Shown here: piece by piece, positions 25,970-34,809 of the stretch
Layout of the letters: each line of letters starts with the position of its first letter
Numbering within the stretch: the stretch's first letter is position 1
From: Streptosporangium sandarakinum
GTDB lineage: Bacteria > Actinomycetota > Actinomycetes > Streptosporangiales > Streptosporangiaceae
Direction: 5' to 3'
Length of the DNA: 64,000 nucleotides
NCBI RefSeq assembly: GCF_013409935.1
Contig: NZ_JACCCO010000003.1
Coordinates: 310,001-374,000 of the forward strand
Translations under genes and position numbers: made by a program
The notes under the pieces: model-generated
Database searches by the model: none
Told to the model about the DNA's origin: nothing
What the model saw: only the letters and a program-made list of their open reading frames with translations

Positions 25970-27949
25970 GTGACTCCTTTCAGCGACATGCGTGACTATG
26001 TCGGCACTCCCAGGCTGGTGTCCCTCCGCCTCTCCCCCGATGGATCCCGCCTCGCCGGCGTGGTCCAGGCCCTCAACCCCGACGGCAGGTCCTACGGGAC
26101 GTCCCTGTGGGAGATCCCCCTCGACGGGGGCGCGCCGTACCGGCTGACCAGGTCGGCCAAGGGCGAGAGCGGAGCGGAGTTCACCGCCGGGGGCGACCTG
26201 CTCTTCGGCTCGCGCCGTCCCGACCCGGCCGTCAAGGACCCCGACGAGGAGGCGCCCGCGCTGTGGCTGCTGCCCGCGGGCGGCGGCGAGGCGCGGCAGG
26301 TCGCCTCCCGGCCCGGCGGCGTGGCCGGGTTCGCCACCGGCGGGCGGACGGTGGTCTTCACCGCCGACGTGCTGCCCGGCGACGAGGCCACCGAGGACGA
26401 GCGGCGCAAGAGCCGCAAGGACGCCGGGGTCAGCGCGATCCTGCACGAGAGCGCCCCGGTGCGCTACTGGGACCACGACCTCGGCCCCGGCGAGACGCGG
26501 CTGTTCGCCGGCGCGCTCGGCGACGACCGGCTGACCGGGGTCAGGGACCTCACCCCGCAGCCGGGCAAGGCCCTGGGCAACGCCTCCTACGACGTGACGC
26601 CGGACGGCTCGGCGGTGGTGACCACCTGGGAGGTGCCGCGGCCCGGCGGCGACGTCCACTCCCGGCTCGTCGTGATCGGGACGTCCGGCGACGACGCCCC
26701 GCGCGTCCTCGCCGAGGAGGAGGACCACGACTTCGACGGCCCGGTCCGGGTCTCGCCCGACGGCCGCCTGGTCGCGTGCGCCCGCGCCCGCCGCGCCGAC
26801 GGCGGCGACATCCCCGAGATCACCCTGTGGATCGTCGACCTCGCCACCGGCGAGGGTCACGCCGCCGGCGGCGGCCTGTGGCCGTCCGACGTCGTCTGGG
26901 CGCCCGACTCCCGCTCGCTGTACGTCGCCGCCGACCACCAGGGCCGCCGCCCCGTCTTCCGGGTCCCGGCCGACGGGTCGGAGCCGGTCCGGCTCACCGC
27001 CGACGACGGCGCCTACCTGTCGCTCGGCGCCGCGCCCGACGGCTCGGTCTACGCGCTGCGCAGCGCCGTGGACTCGCCCGCCCGCCCGGTGCGGATCACC
27101 CCCGGCGGCGAGATCGAGGAGCTGGCCTCACCGGTGCCCGTGCCGGAGCTGCCCGGCACCCTGACCGAGGTCACCGCGACCGCCGACGACGGCGCGACGA
27201 TCCGGGCCTGGCTGGTGCTGCCCCGGGGCGCCTCGGCGGAGAACCCGGCGCCGTTCCTGCTGTGGATCCACGGCGGCCCGCTGTCGAGCTGGAACGACTG
27301 GTCCTGGCGGTGGAACCCGTGGATCATGGCGGAGCGCGGCTACGCCGTGCTGCTGCCGGACCCGTGCCTGTCCACCGGCTACGGCCCCGAGATGATCCGC
27401 CGGGGCTGGGCGAACTGGGGGCCGCGCACCCACGCCGACCTGATGACGATCACCGACGCCGCGCTGGAGCTGCCCGAGGTCGACGAGACCAGGACGGCGG
27501 CCATGGGCGGCTCGTTCGGCGGTTACATGGCCAACTGGGTCGCCGGGCACACCGACCGGTTCGCCGCGATCGTCACCCACGCCTCGCTGTGGCACCTGGA
27601 CCAGTTCGCCGGCACGACCGACGCGCCGATGTACTGGCAGCGCGAGTTCGGCGCCCTGGGCGGCGAGCTGTACGACGCGCTCTCCCCGCACCTGTCGCTG
27701 GAGAGGATCTCCACGCCGATGCTGGTCATCCACGGCGACAAGGACTACCGGGTGCCGATCGCCGAGGGCCTGCGGCTGTGGTGGGACCTGCAGCGTTCCG
27801 ACGTCGAGTCGAAGTTCCTGTACTTCCCCGACGAGAACCACTGGATCCTCAAGCCCGGCAACGTGGTCGCCTGGTACGAGACGGTCCTCGCCTTCCTGTC
27901 GCAGCACGTGCTGGGCCAGGAGTGGAAGCGGCCGGAGTCGCTGGCGTGA
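25970..27949 (+). CDS. S9-family (prolyl oligopeptidase-like) serine peptidase
   Basis: A 659-residue cytoplasmic peptidase. The N-terminal ~390 residues form a beta-propeller with repeated LSPDGSRLA-type blades. The C-terminal alpha/beta-hydrolase domain has oxyanion region [12 protein letters not shown], the nucleophile Ser in [12 protein letters not shown] (Ser about 515), the acid in [11 protein letters not shown] and the catalytic His in FPDENHWIL. Such enzymes cleave short peptides, often acylaminoacyl or dipeptidyl substrates. No signal peptide is seen. It starts at GTG 25970 with Thr-Pro-Phe-Ser-Asp, typical of the family. The inositol-phosphatase-like gene follows after 71 bp. Confidence 0.93.
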   Translation: MTPFSDMRDYVGTPRLVSLRLSPDGSRLAGVVQALNPDGRSYGTSLWEIPLDGGAPYRLTRSAKGESGAEFTAGGDLLFGSRRPDPAVKDPDEEAPALWLLPAGGGEARQVASRPGGVAGFATGGRTVVFTADVLPGDEATEDERRKSRKDAGVSAILHESAPVRYWDHDLGPGETRLFAGALGDDRLTGVRDLTPQPGKALGNASYDVTPDGSAVVTTWEVPRPGGDVHSRLVVIGTSGDDAPRVLAEEEDHDFDGPVRVSPDGRLVACARARRADGGDIPEITLWIVDLATGEGHAAGGGLWPSDVVWAPDSRSLYVAADHQGRRPVFRVPADGSEPVRLTADDGAYLSLGAAPDGSVYALRSAVDSPARPVRITPGGEIEELASPVPVPELPGTLTEVTATADDGATIRAWLVLPRGASAENPAPFLLWIHGGPLSSWNDWSWRWNPWIMAERGYAVLLPDPCLSTGYGPEMIRRGWANWGPRTHADLMTITDAALELPEVDETRTAAMGGSFGGYMANWVAGHTDRFAAIVTHASLWHLDQFAGTTDAPMYWQREFGALGGELYDALSPHLSLERISTPMLVIHGDKDYRVPIAEGLRLWWDLQRSDVESKFLYFPDENHWILKPGNVVAWYETVLAFLSQHVLGQEWKRPESLA

Positions 27950-28020
27950 GGACGGACGACGGCCCCGGTACGGCGGGCCACAGCGGATGAGCGGCGAGTG
28001 AACGAGGAGGGGGGCAGGCC

Positions 28021-28815
28021 ATGGAGACCTTCGTGACCTTCGCCCAGCTGGCCGAGGAGATCGCCCGGGAGGCCGGGGAGATGCTCACGGCCAAGCGGCC
28101 GGCCCGGCCGGAGGTGCTGGCCACCAAGTCCAGCCCGACCGACGTGGTGACCGCGCTGGACCGGGCATCGGAGGAGCTGATCCGCACCAGGATCAGGGCC
28201 GTCCGGCCCGACGACGCGATCCTCGGCGAGGAGGGCGGCTCGACCGGCGACGGCCGGGTCCGCTGGATCGTCGACCCCATCGACGGGACGGTCAACTTCC
28301 TGTACGGCCTGCCCGAGTGGGCGGTCAGCATCGCCGTCGAGGTCGACGGGGAGGTCGTCGCGGGCGCGGTCAACGTCGTGCCCCGGGGCGAGGTCTTCAC
28401 CGCGGCCAGGGGCGAGGGCGCGTGGCTGGCGGGGGAGCGGCTGCGCTGCAACACCGGCGTGCCGCTGGACCGCGCGCTGATCGCCACAGGGTTCGGCTAC
28501 GACGCCGGGCGGCGCAGGGTGCAGGCCGAGGTGCTGGCCGGGGTGCTGCCCGCCGTACGCGACATCCGGCGGGGCGGATCGGCCGCGGCCGACCTGTGCT
28601 CGGTGGCGGCCGGGCGGGTGGACGGCTACTACGAGCGCGGCCCGCAGGCGTGGGACTACTCGGCCGGGGGTCTCGTCGCCGTCGAGGCCGGGGCCAGGAT
28701 CGGCGGGCTGAACGGCCGGCCGCACGGCCCCGGGCTCACGATCTGCGCGGCGCCGGGCCTGTTCGAGGAGTTGCACGACCTGCTGGCGCCGCTGGACCCG
28801 GAGCGCGACGCCTGA
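28021..28815 (+). CDS. Inositol monophosphatase family protein
   Basis: A 264-residue Mg2+-dependent phosphatase. The metal-site residues are present: GEEGG (Glu about 70), WIVDPIDGTVNF (Asp-Ile-Asp about 89-92), and AWDYSAGGLVAVEAG with the third Asp (about 218). The enzyme acts on inositol-1-phosphate or a related sugar phosphate, and in actinomycetes may serve mycothiol or phosphatidylinositol synthesis. A strong ribosome site, GAGGAGGGGGG, precedes the ATG. The last 22 bp of the gene are repeated 36 bp later. Confidence 0.92.
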   Translation: METFVTFAQLAEEIAREAGEMLTAKRPARPEVLATKSSPTDVVTALDRASEELIRTRIRAVRPDDAILGEEGGSTGDGRVRWIVDPIDGTVNFLYGLPEWAVSIAVEVDGEVVAGAVNVVPRGEVFTAARGEGAWLAGERLRCNTGVPLDRALIATGFGYDAGRRRVQAEVLAGVLPAVRDIRRGGSAAADLCSVAAGRVDGYYERGPQAWDYSAGGLVAVEAGARIGGLNGRPHGPGLTICAAPGLFEELHDLLAPLDPERDA

Positions 28816-28851
28816 GAGTCCCGCCCGCCGGACCCGGCGCGCGACGCCTGA
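28794..28851 (+). repeat. Short direct duplication of a gene's 3' end
   Basis: The last 22 bp of the inositol-phosphatase-like gene, including its stop (28794-28815), recur at 28830-28851 with a single mismatch, a period of 36 bp. This looks like a recent local duplication, or an alternative stop region kept in tandem. Confidence 0.7.
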
Positions 28852-28876
28852 AATCGCCCGCGTCCGGGACGGACGT

Positions 28877-28912
28877 GAAGGAGCCCCCGGCCGGTCGGCC
28901 GGGGGCTCCTTC
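28877..28912. terminator. Strong bidirectional terminator
   Basis: A perfect 16-bp stem with a GGTC loop (GAAGGAGCCCCCGGCC at 28877-28892, complement at 28897-28912) ends in CTTCC. It sits between the plus-strand inositol-phosphatase-like gene and the small minus-strand gene. Confidence 0.85.
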
Positions 28913-28943
28913 CACATCGGTGCCGGATCAATGCCGGATCACG

Positions 28944-29108
28944 TCAGTGCCGGATGTGGACTCCGTTGTCCGTCGCCAGGCGGTGGAGATCCTCGATCTC
29001 GGCGGTGAAGGTGTCGGCGAGGTACTGATCGCCCGTGGACTCGGCTTCGTGGAGGTTCTTGTACGCCTGGTCGAGGCGATTTTCGATCGTGGAGGAGAAC
29101 TCGCCCAT
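28944..29108 (-). CDS. 54-residue protein of unknown function
   Basis: A short gene encoding a protein that starts MGEFSSTIENRLDQAYKN and ends ATDNGVHIRH. Codons are strongly G/C-biased at the third position (for example CTC GCC GAC ACC TTC ACC GCC GAG ATC GAG), and a good ribosome site (AGAAGG, 5 nt before the ATG at 29106-29108) is present. The sequence is acidic and predicted wholly helical, so it probably forms a helical hairpin or a dimer. I do not recognise a named family. The 3' end runs into the shared terminator. It is divergent from the response-regulator gene, about 220 bp away. Confidence 0.75.
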   Translation of the reverse strand: MGEFSSTIENRLDQAYKNLHEAESTGDQYLADTFTAEIEDLHRLATDNGVHIRH

Positions 29109-29327
29109 CTCACCTTCTTTCTCAGCGGGGATGAAGGACTGGGTCTGCAGGGGACTGGCCTTCAGCCGTACCCACCCCTCGCATCGCGTTAAACCTCAAT
29201 GTGGGATACATCACGCACGGTGGTTATCGTGACAACGGGCTTACCGCCGGCTTACGGGGGGAGTGCTCACAATGGGGGGCCGTTCCGGCGGCTTGTTCAT
29301 CGACGTCACGGGGAGGGACCAGAAGCC

Positions 29328-29981
29328 GTGCGGGTGCTTGTGGTGGAGGACGAGCGGGTGCTCGCCGACGCGATCGCGACGGGGCTGCGGCGTGAGGCCA
29401 TGGCCGTGGACGTGGCCTACGACGGCGCCGCGGCGCTGGAACGGACCGGCTACATCGACTACGACGTCATCGTCCTGGACCGGGACCTGCCGAAGGTCCA
29501 CGGGGACGAGGTCTGCCGCCGCCTGGTGGCCGAGCGGACCTCCTCGCGGATCCTGATGCTCACCGCCTCCGGTGACGTCGACGACAAGGTCGAGGGGCTG
29601 GGGCTGGGCGCCGACGACTACCTCGCCAAGCCGTTCGTGTTCATCGAGCTGGTCGCCCGGGTGCGGGCGCTGGGCCGCCGCTCGGCGCCGGCGCTGCCGC
29701 CGGTCCTGGAGCGCTCCGGCGTCCGCCTGGACCCGGGCAAGCGGCTGGTGACCAGGAACGGCGAGGAGATCTCGCTCACGAAGAAGGAGTTCGCGGTCCT
29801 GGAGGAGCTGATGCGCGCCGAGGGCGCCGTGGTCAGCCAGGAGGACCTGCTGGACAAGGCATGGGACGAGAACATCGACCCGTTCACCAACGTGGTGCGC
29901 GTCACCATGATGACCCTGAGGAAGAAGCTGGGCGAGCCTCAGGTCATCGAGACGGTGCCCGGGGTGGGATACCGGCTGTGA
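29328..29981 (+). CDS. OmpR-family response regulator
   Basis: A 217-residue two-component regulator. The receiver has the acidic pair VVEDE, the phospho-acceptor Asp in DVIVLDRDLP (about 51), Thr in MLTASGD and Lys in LAKPF. The C-terminal winged helix (about 125-217) ends VIETVPGVGYRL, the OmpR signature. GTG at 29328 was chosen because it follows GGGGAGGG at the right spacing and opens directly on the receiver strand. Its stop overlaps the kinase gene's GTG, so the two are coupled. The signal is unknown. Confidence 0.94.
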   Translation: MRVLVVEDERVLADAIATGLRREAMAVDVAYDGAAALERTGYIDYDVIVLDRDLPKVHGDEVCRRLVAERTSSRILMLTASGDVDDKVEGLGLGADDYLAKPFVFIELVARVRALGRRSAPALPPVLERSGVRLDPGKRLVTRNGEEISLTKKEFAVLEELMRAEGAVVSQEDLLDKAWDENIDPFTNVVRVTMMTLRKKLGEPQVIETVPGVGYRL

Positions 29982-31399
29982 GCGCCCCGGCAGGCGGCGG
30001 AGCGGAACGCCCCTCGGGCGTCCCGGGGGACGACGCGCGTCTTTCCGCTCCCACCCACCCGATGATCAGCCCTCACTCCGCGCGGGGGGCGCGGCGCGAG
30101 GAGGAGACGCCGCAGGCCGGTCCCGGGCAGGGCGGGCAGACGCCGCCACAGGCCGGTCCCGGGCGGAACGGGCAGGCCCCGCCGCCGCAGGGCCCGCCGG
30201 TGTGGGACGGGCCGCCGCCGGCCGGCGCCGCCCCGGCGCGCGGCGGCCCGCTGGAGCGGGCGCGGGCGCTCTTCGACCGGATCAGCATCCGCTGGCGCCT
30301 CACCATCACCTACGGCCTGCTGTTCTTCCTGGCCGGGATGCTGCTGGTCTTCGTCATCTACATGATGGTCGGCTGGGCCATCAACGAGGCCTGGCCCGGC
30401 GTCAGCCTGCCCGACGCGCCGCTGGCCTACGAGCAGCGCTTCCAGCAGGAGTGGCTGTGGTGGAAGCACGCCGCGATCGACGAGGCGCGCGAGGCCCTGC
30501 TCAGCCGTACGCTCCTCGCCCTGGTGGGGGTGGGCATCCTGGCGATCGTCATCGGCTACGTCGTCGCCGACCGGGCGCTGCGCCCGATCCAGCAGATGAC
30601 CGCGACGGCCCGCAGGCTGTCGGGCAGCACGCTGGCCCACGAGCGGATCGCGCTCAAGGGCCCCGACGACGAGCTCAAAGAGCTGGCGGACACCTTCGAC
30701 GCGATGCTGACCAGGCTCAATGTGGCGTTCGACACACAGCGAAGGTTCGTGGCCAACGCCTCCCACGAGCTGCGGACCCCGCTGACGATCAACCGGACCG
30801 TCCTGGAGATCGCGCTGGGCGACCCGGAGGCGTCGGAGGACCTCAAGGCGCTGGGCCGCACGCTGCTGGAGGTCAACGCGCGCAACGAGCGCCTGATCGA
30901 GGGTCTGCTGCTGCTGGCCCGCAGCGAGCGCGAGCTCAGCGTGCGAAAGCCGGTGGACATGCGGGACGTGGCGCGTACCGCCGTCGAGCAGCTCGCCCCG
31001 GTGGCCGAGGCGGCCGGCGTGACGATCTCCACCGAGCTTCAGAAGGCCGAAACGCTGGGCGATCCGGTGCTGCTGGAGCGGTGCGTGTCCAACCTCGTGG
31101 AGAACGCCATCAAACACAATCTCTCCGACTCCGGCCATTTGTGGGTCAGGGCGGGAATTGTGGAGGGCGTCCTGATTGTTCAGGTGGCCAACACGGGGCC
31201 GCACGTGCCCGCGTACGAGGTGAACAGCCTGTTCGAGCCGTTCCGGCGGCTCAACGCCGACCGGGTCGACTCTTCCAAGGGGGCCGGGCTCGGGCTGTCG
31301 ATCGTGCGCGCGGTCGTGCGGGCTCACGGAGGCGACGTGACCGCCGTCCCCAGGGACGGAGGAGGTCTCGTGGTGACCGTGAGACTCCAGCCAGGGTGA
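29978..31399 (+). CDS. Sensor histidine kinase
   Basis: A 473-residue membrane kinase, partner of the preceding response regulator (4-bp GTGA overlap). About 100 N-terminal residues are cytoplasmic, Pro/Gly/Gln-rich and disordered, with repeats such as GPGQGGQTPPQA. A first transmembrane helix (YGLLFFLAGMLLVFVIYMMV), a ~55-residue extracytoplasmic loop and a second helix (LLALVGVGILAIVIGYVV) are followed by HAMP and the dimerisation H-box RFVANASHELRTPL. The ATPase has N-box NLVENAIKHN and G-box SSKGAGLGLSIV. The long N-terminal disordered extension is unusual for this kinase type. Confidence 0.94.
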   Translation: MSAPAGGGAERPSGVPGDDARLSAPTHPMISPHSARGARREEETPQAGPGQGGQTPPQAGPGRNGQAPPPQGPPVWDGPPPAGAAPARGGPLERARALFDRISIRWRLTITYGLLFFLAGMLLVFVIYMMVGWAINEAWPGVSLPDAPLAYEQRFQQEWLWWKHAAIDEAREALLSRTLLALVGVGILAIVIGYVVADRALRPIQQMTATARRLSGSTLAHERIALKGPDDELKELADTFDAMLTRLNVAFDTQRRFVANASHELRTPLTINRTVLEIALGDPEASEDLKALGRTLLEVNARNERLIEGLLLLARSERELSVRKPVDMRDVARTAVEQLAPVAEAAGVTISTELQKAETLGDPVLLERCVSNLVENAIKHNLSDSGHLWVRAGIVEGVLIVQVANTGPHVPAYEVNSLFEPFRRLNADRVDSSKGAGLGLSIVRAVVRAHGGDVTAVPRDGGGLVVTVRLQPG

Positions 31400-31666
31400 T
31401 CCGGCGGGGGGCGTCTCGCTCACGCCGTACATGTGGTTGGATGTGCCGTCGAACACGGTGGCTCATACCGCCGATGCTGTGGTTTACGCCATATTCGGCT
31501 AACCATGGCCATGGGCAGTAGGTACCTCACGTGTGGGGAGGTTCAGTGACCATTCCGACGGGGTACCGATGCAAAGTCTCTTCGTCGGATTGGGCACAAG
31601 TCGTGCCTCTCAGACGTTACACGCGCGAACGGCGCAGAAGAGAGATGAGGGGGATGGAGCAAACCG
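31400..31666 (+). promoter_or_regulatory. Leader and promoter region of the DUF4193 gene
   Basis: No confident gene. A GTG at 31546 with a good GGGGAGG site opens a 43-codon frame that overlaps the DUF4193 start, but codon bias is weak. AT-richer stretches around 31430-31510 probably contain the promoter. Confidence 0.35.
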
Positions 31667-31966
31667 ATGGCTACTGATTACGACAGCCCACGCAAGACCG
31701 ACGACGACCTCAACGAGGACAGTCTTCAGGAACTGCAGGCACGCCGTACGGACAAGTCCTCGGGCAGCATCGACATCGACGAGACCGACCTCGCCGAGTC
31801 GCTGGAACTGCCCGGCGCCGACCTGTCCAACGAGGAGCTCTCGCTCCGGGTGATTCCTCGTCAGGCCGACGAGTTCACCTGCGCGCGCTGCTTCCTCGTG
31901 CACCACCGCAGCCAGCTCGCCACCGAGAAGAACGGCCAGCAGATCTGCCGGGAGTGCGCGGCCTGA
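31667..31966 (+). CDS. DUF4193 family zinc-ribbon protein
   Basis: A 99-residue acidic protein. It starts MATDYDSPRKTDDD and ends with a zinc-ribbon: CARCFLVHHRSQL then CREC (about residues 70-97). DUF4193 proteins are nearly universal in actinobacteria and have no proven function. The ribosome site is GGATGGAGC ahead of ATG 31667. Metal binding by the four Cys is likely on pattern alone. Confidence 0.9.
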   Translation: MATDYDSPRKTDDDLNEDSLQELQARRTDKSSGSIDIDETDLAESLELPGADLSNEELSLRVIPRQADEFTCARCFLVHHRSQLATEKNGQQICRECAA

Positions 31967-32051
31967 CGATCGTTCCGATGGCCTGTCCGAGGTGTGTTCT
32001 CCCCTGGAAGGGTAAGTGCGCGCCAGGACGGCCTTGAGGAGGTTCCGCGAC

Positions 32052-32858
32052 ATGACTTCGAAGAGCGGCAAGACCGGTGGGTCGCCGGAGGACCCCGCGA
32101 TCGCGGGGAAGACCGGCGCACCGGAGCGGGAAGTGGCGGAGATCGTCGGCAGGCTCACCGAGCCTGGTGACATTGAGGGCGCCGAGCGGCGACGGCTGCT
32201 CGGCCGCCTGTCCGCGGCGCTGTCCGCGGGAGCGAAGAACGCCAAGGCGTCGGGTGAGGGCCGGGGACGCTGGCTGGCCGACGTGTTCGTGTCCGTGGCC
32301 CCCCGGATCCCCATCCGCGACCTCGCCACCCTCTCCGAGCACCATCACGGGCTCACCGCCGAGGCCCTGGCCGACGACCTGGTCCGCACGGCGGGCAAGG
32401 CGACCATGACGGTCGGCGCGATCGGCGGAGCCCTCGCGGCGGCCGAGTTCGCCGCACCGCCCCTTCTGCTCTCCGCCCCCGCCCAGCTCGTGGCCGAGAC
32501 CCTCGTCGTGGCGGCCATCGAGGTCAAGCTCCTCGCCGAGCTCCACGAGGTGTACGGCGTGCACATCCCCGGCAACGGCGCCCAGCGGGCCGTGGCGTTC
32601 GTCAACGCCTGGTCCAAGCAGCGCGGCGTCGACCCCATGGCCCCCGGCTCGGTCACCCTCGCCCTCGGCGCGGCGGCCAAGACCGCCCTGCGCAACCGGC
32701 TGATGCGCACGCTCGGCCGCCATCTGACCACCCTCGGACCCTTCCTGACCGGCGCCGTGGCCGGCGGCGCCCTCAACCGTGCCGCGACCCGCAAGCTCGC
32801 CGAGGTCGTACGCGCCGACCTGAGAAGCCGCCACGAACTCCCTCCCGCTAAGTCATAA
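32052..32858 (+). CDS. Conserved hypothetical protein with hydrophobic helices
   Basis: A 268-residue protein of unrecognised family. A polar N-terminus is followed by several amphipathic or hydrophobic helices (for example TMTVGAIGGALAAAEFAAPP and LLSAPAQLVAETLVVAAIEV), a VHIPGNGAQRAVAFVNAW segment and a glycine-containing helix near the end (GPFLTGAVAGGALN). It may be membrane-associated. ATG 32052 is preferred over 32016 because GAGGAGG sits 9 nt upstream. The trehalose gene follows 52 bp later, so co-transcription is possible. Confidence 0.75.
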   Translation: MTSKSGKTGGSPEDPAIAGKTGAPEREVAEIVGRLTEPGDIEGAERRRLLGRLSAALSAGAKNAKASGEGRGRWLADVFVSVAPRIPIRDLATLSEHHHGLTAEALADDLVRTAGKATMTVGAIGGALAAAEFAAPPLLLSAPAQLVAETLVVAAIEVKLLAELHEVYGVHIPGNGAQRAVAFVNAWSKQRGVDPMAPGSVTLALGAAAKTALRNRLMRTLGRHLTTLGPFLTGAVAGGALNRAATRKLAEVVRADLRSRHELPPAKS

Positions 32859-32874
32859 AAAGTCCCCAACTGGG

Positions 32875-32897
32875 TAGTTGTTACAGCAAACCAACTA
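32875..32897 (+). promoter_or_regulatory. Inverted repeat in the otsA leader
   Basis: TAGTTG (32875-32880) and CAACTA (32892-32897) form a perfect inverted repeat in an unusually AT-rich island just before the GGAGG ribosome site of otsA. It may be an operator or an RNA hairpin that affects translation. Confidence 0.35.
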
Positions 32898-32910
32898 TCT
32901 GGAGGATTTT

Positions 32911-34287
32911 GTGCGGGGCCGCAGTTCGTTTTTGATCGTCGCAAATCGCCTTCCCGTCGATCGGGTGGGGGAGGGGACGTGGCGGCGCAGCCCTGGCGGA
33001 CTGGTCACCGCGATCGCTCCGGTCCTCCAGCGCCGGGAGGGCGCCTGGATCGGCTGGCCCGGATCCCCCGACGAGCGTCTCAACCCCTTCGACCACGACG
33101 GCATGCACCTCATCCCCGTGCCGCTGTCGGCGTCGGAGGTCGAGCTCTACTACGAGGGCTTCTCCAACGCCACGCTGTGGCCCCTCTACCACGACGTGGT
33201 CGCCCCCCCGGTCTACTCGCGCGTGCTGTGGGACGCCTACCGCACGGTCAACGAGCGCTTCGCCCGTGCCGCCGCCGAGGAGGCGGCCGAGAACGCGGTC
33301 GTGTGGATCCAGGACTACCAGCTCCAGCTGGTCCCCGCCATGCTGCGCGAGCTCCGCCCGGACCTGCGCATCGGCTTCTTCCTGCACATCCCCTTCCCGC
33401 CGGGCGAGCTGTTCTACCAGCTCCCCTGGCGGCGGGAGCTGCTGGAGGGACTCCTCGGCGCCGACCTGGTCGGCTTCCAGCGCCCCGGCGGCGCGTCCAA
33501 CTTCATCCGGCTCTGCCGCCGCCTGCTGGGCCTTGCGCACCAGAAGAACGAGATCCACCTGGAGGACGGCCGGGTGGTGCGCGCCGCGGCCTTCCCCATC
33601 TCGGTCGACTTCGGCGAGTTCGACTCCCTGGTCCGCCAGCCCCACATCGTGGAGCGCGCCAAAGAGATCCGCTCCGAGCTGGGCGACCCGGAGTGCGTGC
33701 TGCTCGGCGTCGACCGGCTCGACTACACCAAGGGCATCGGCCAGCGGCTCAAGGCGTTCGGCGAGCTGCTCCACGAGGGCTCCATCAAGCCCGGGGAGGC
33801 GGCGTTCGTGCAGATCGCCACCCCGAGCCGGGAGCGGGTCGAGGAGTACATGCGGCTGCGCGACTCCATCGAGCTGCAGGTCGGCCGGATCAACGGCGAG
33901 CAGGGGGAGCTGGGCATGCAGCCGGTGCAGTACATGCACCAGTCCTACGGCCGCGACGAGCTGGCCGCGCTCTACCTCGCCGCCGACGTCATGGTGGTGA
34001 CGCCGCTGCGCGACGGGATGAACCTGGTCGCCAAGGAGTACATCTCCTGCCGCCACGACCTGCGCGGCGCGCTGGTGCTCAGCGAGTTCGCCGGGGCGGC
34101 CGACGAGCTGCGGCAGGCGTTCCTGGCCAACCCCTACGACATCGACGGCCTCAAGCGGGCCATGCTGGCCGCGATGCGGGCCACGCCGCACGACCTGTCG
34201 CGGCGGATGCGCTCGATGCGCCGCCGGATCTCGACCTACGACGTGGACCGCTGGGCGAAGGAGTTCCTCGCCGACCTGGAGTCCTGA
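32911..34287 (+). CDS. otsA: Trehalose-6-phosphate synthase
   Basis: A 458-residue GT20 glycosyltransferase joining a nucleotide-glucose donor to glucose-6-phosphate. Motifs: IVANRLPV at the start, the acceptor loop [33 protein letters not shown], and the donor site [11 protein letters not shown]. The GTG at 32911 has GGAGG 5 nt upstream, so I chose it over the TTG at 32878. No trehalose-6-phosphate phosphatase gene lies next to it, so that partner must be elsewhere. A palindromic hairpin region follows. Confidence 0.95.
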   Translation: MRGRSSFLIVANRLPVDRVGEGTWRRSPGGLVTAIAPVLQRREGAWIGWPGSPDERLNPFDHDGMHLIPVPLSASEVELYYEGFSNATLWPLYHDVVAPPVYSRVLWDAYRTVNERFARAAAEEAAENAVVWIQDYQLQLVPAMLRELRPDLRIGFFLHIPFPPGELFYQLPWRRELLEGLLGADLVGFQRPGGASNFIRLCRRLLGLAHQKNEIHLEDGRVVRAAAFPISVDFGEFDSLVRQPHIVERAKEIRSELGDPECVLLGVDRLDYTKGIGQRLKAFGELLHEGSIKPGEAAFVQIATPSRERVEEYMRLRDSIELQVGRINGEQGELGMQPVQYMHQSYGRDELAALYLAADVMVVTPLRDGMNLVAKEYISCRHDLRGALVLSEFAGAADELRQAFLANPYDIDGLKRAMLAAMRATPHDLSRRMRSMRRRISTYDVDRWAKEFLADLES

Positions 34288-34334
34288 CCCCGCCCCCGGC
34301 CCGTCCGCCCCGCCTCGCGCACCCGGCCGCCCGC

Positions 34335-34406
34335 GCCCGCCGTACGGCGGGCCGGGACGCCCGCGCACCCGCCGTACGGATTCCCCCGCGGGGAGCCCGT
34401 ACGGCG
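34335..34406. terminator. Bidirectional hairpin cluster built on CCGTACGG
   Basis: The 18-bp perfect palindrome GCCCGCCGTACGGCGGGC (34335-34352) is followed by a nested hairpin with arms CGCCGTACGG (34370-34379) and CCGTACGGCG (34397-34406) around TCCCC/GGGGA. It lies between convergent otsA and the DUF4235 gene. Confidence 0.6.
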
Positions 34407-34422
34407 GCCGCGCGGGGGCGGG

Positions 34423-34725
34423 TCAGGAGACGGCGTCCCGCGCGGCGGTCTTCACGGCCTTCCAGGCGTCGTAGCGCTTCCTGGCGGCGCGGCCCGCGAT
34501 GATCTGCGCCACCTGCATGCCCACGCCCATCACGATGGCGTAGCCGATCGCCTCGCTGAGGTCGATGTCGAGCGACTCGGTGTCCATCGGGGGCTTCCTG
34601 CCGGTCGCCTTCTCCCAGGCGAACCCGATGGCCTTGCGCGCGACGAAGGCCGTCGCAAGGCCCACCAGGCCGCCGATGGCCCGCCACGCCATGTCCTGCT
34701 GCTGCTTATCGCTTTTGCCCGGCAT
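34423..34725 (-). CDS. DUF4235 family membrane protein
   Basis: A 100-residue protein with two hydrophobic segments: [20 protein letters not shown] (about 13-32) and [19 protein letters not shown] (about 58-76). The order and length match DUF4235, a small actinobacterial membrane family of unknown role. It begins with ATG at 34723-34725 and is divergent from the valyl-tRNA synthetase gene. Confidence 0.88.
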   Translation of the reverse strand: MPGKSDKQQQDMAWRAIGGLVGLATAFVARKAIGFAWEKATGRKPPMDTESLDIDLSEAIGYAIVMGVGMQVAQIIAGRAARKRYDAWKAVKTAARDAVS

Positions 34726-34809
34726 GTGCTCCCTGCCTTTGTATCGCTTTGCAGAAGAACACTAACCCTCTCCATCGCGGGGACGCGTGAAGCCATACCA
34801 TGGGGAGGC

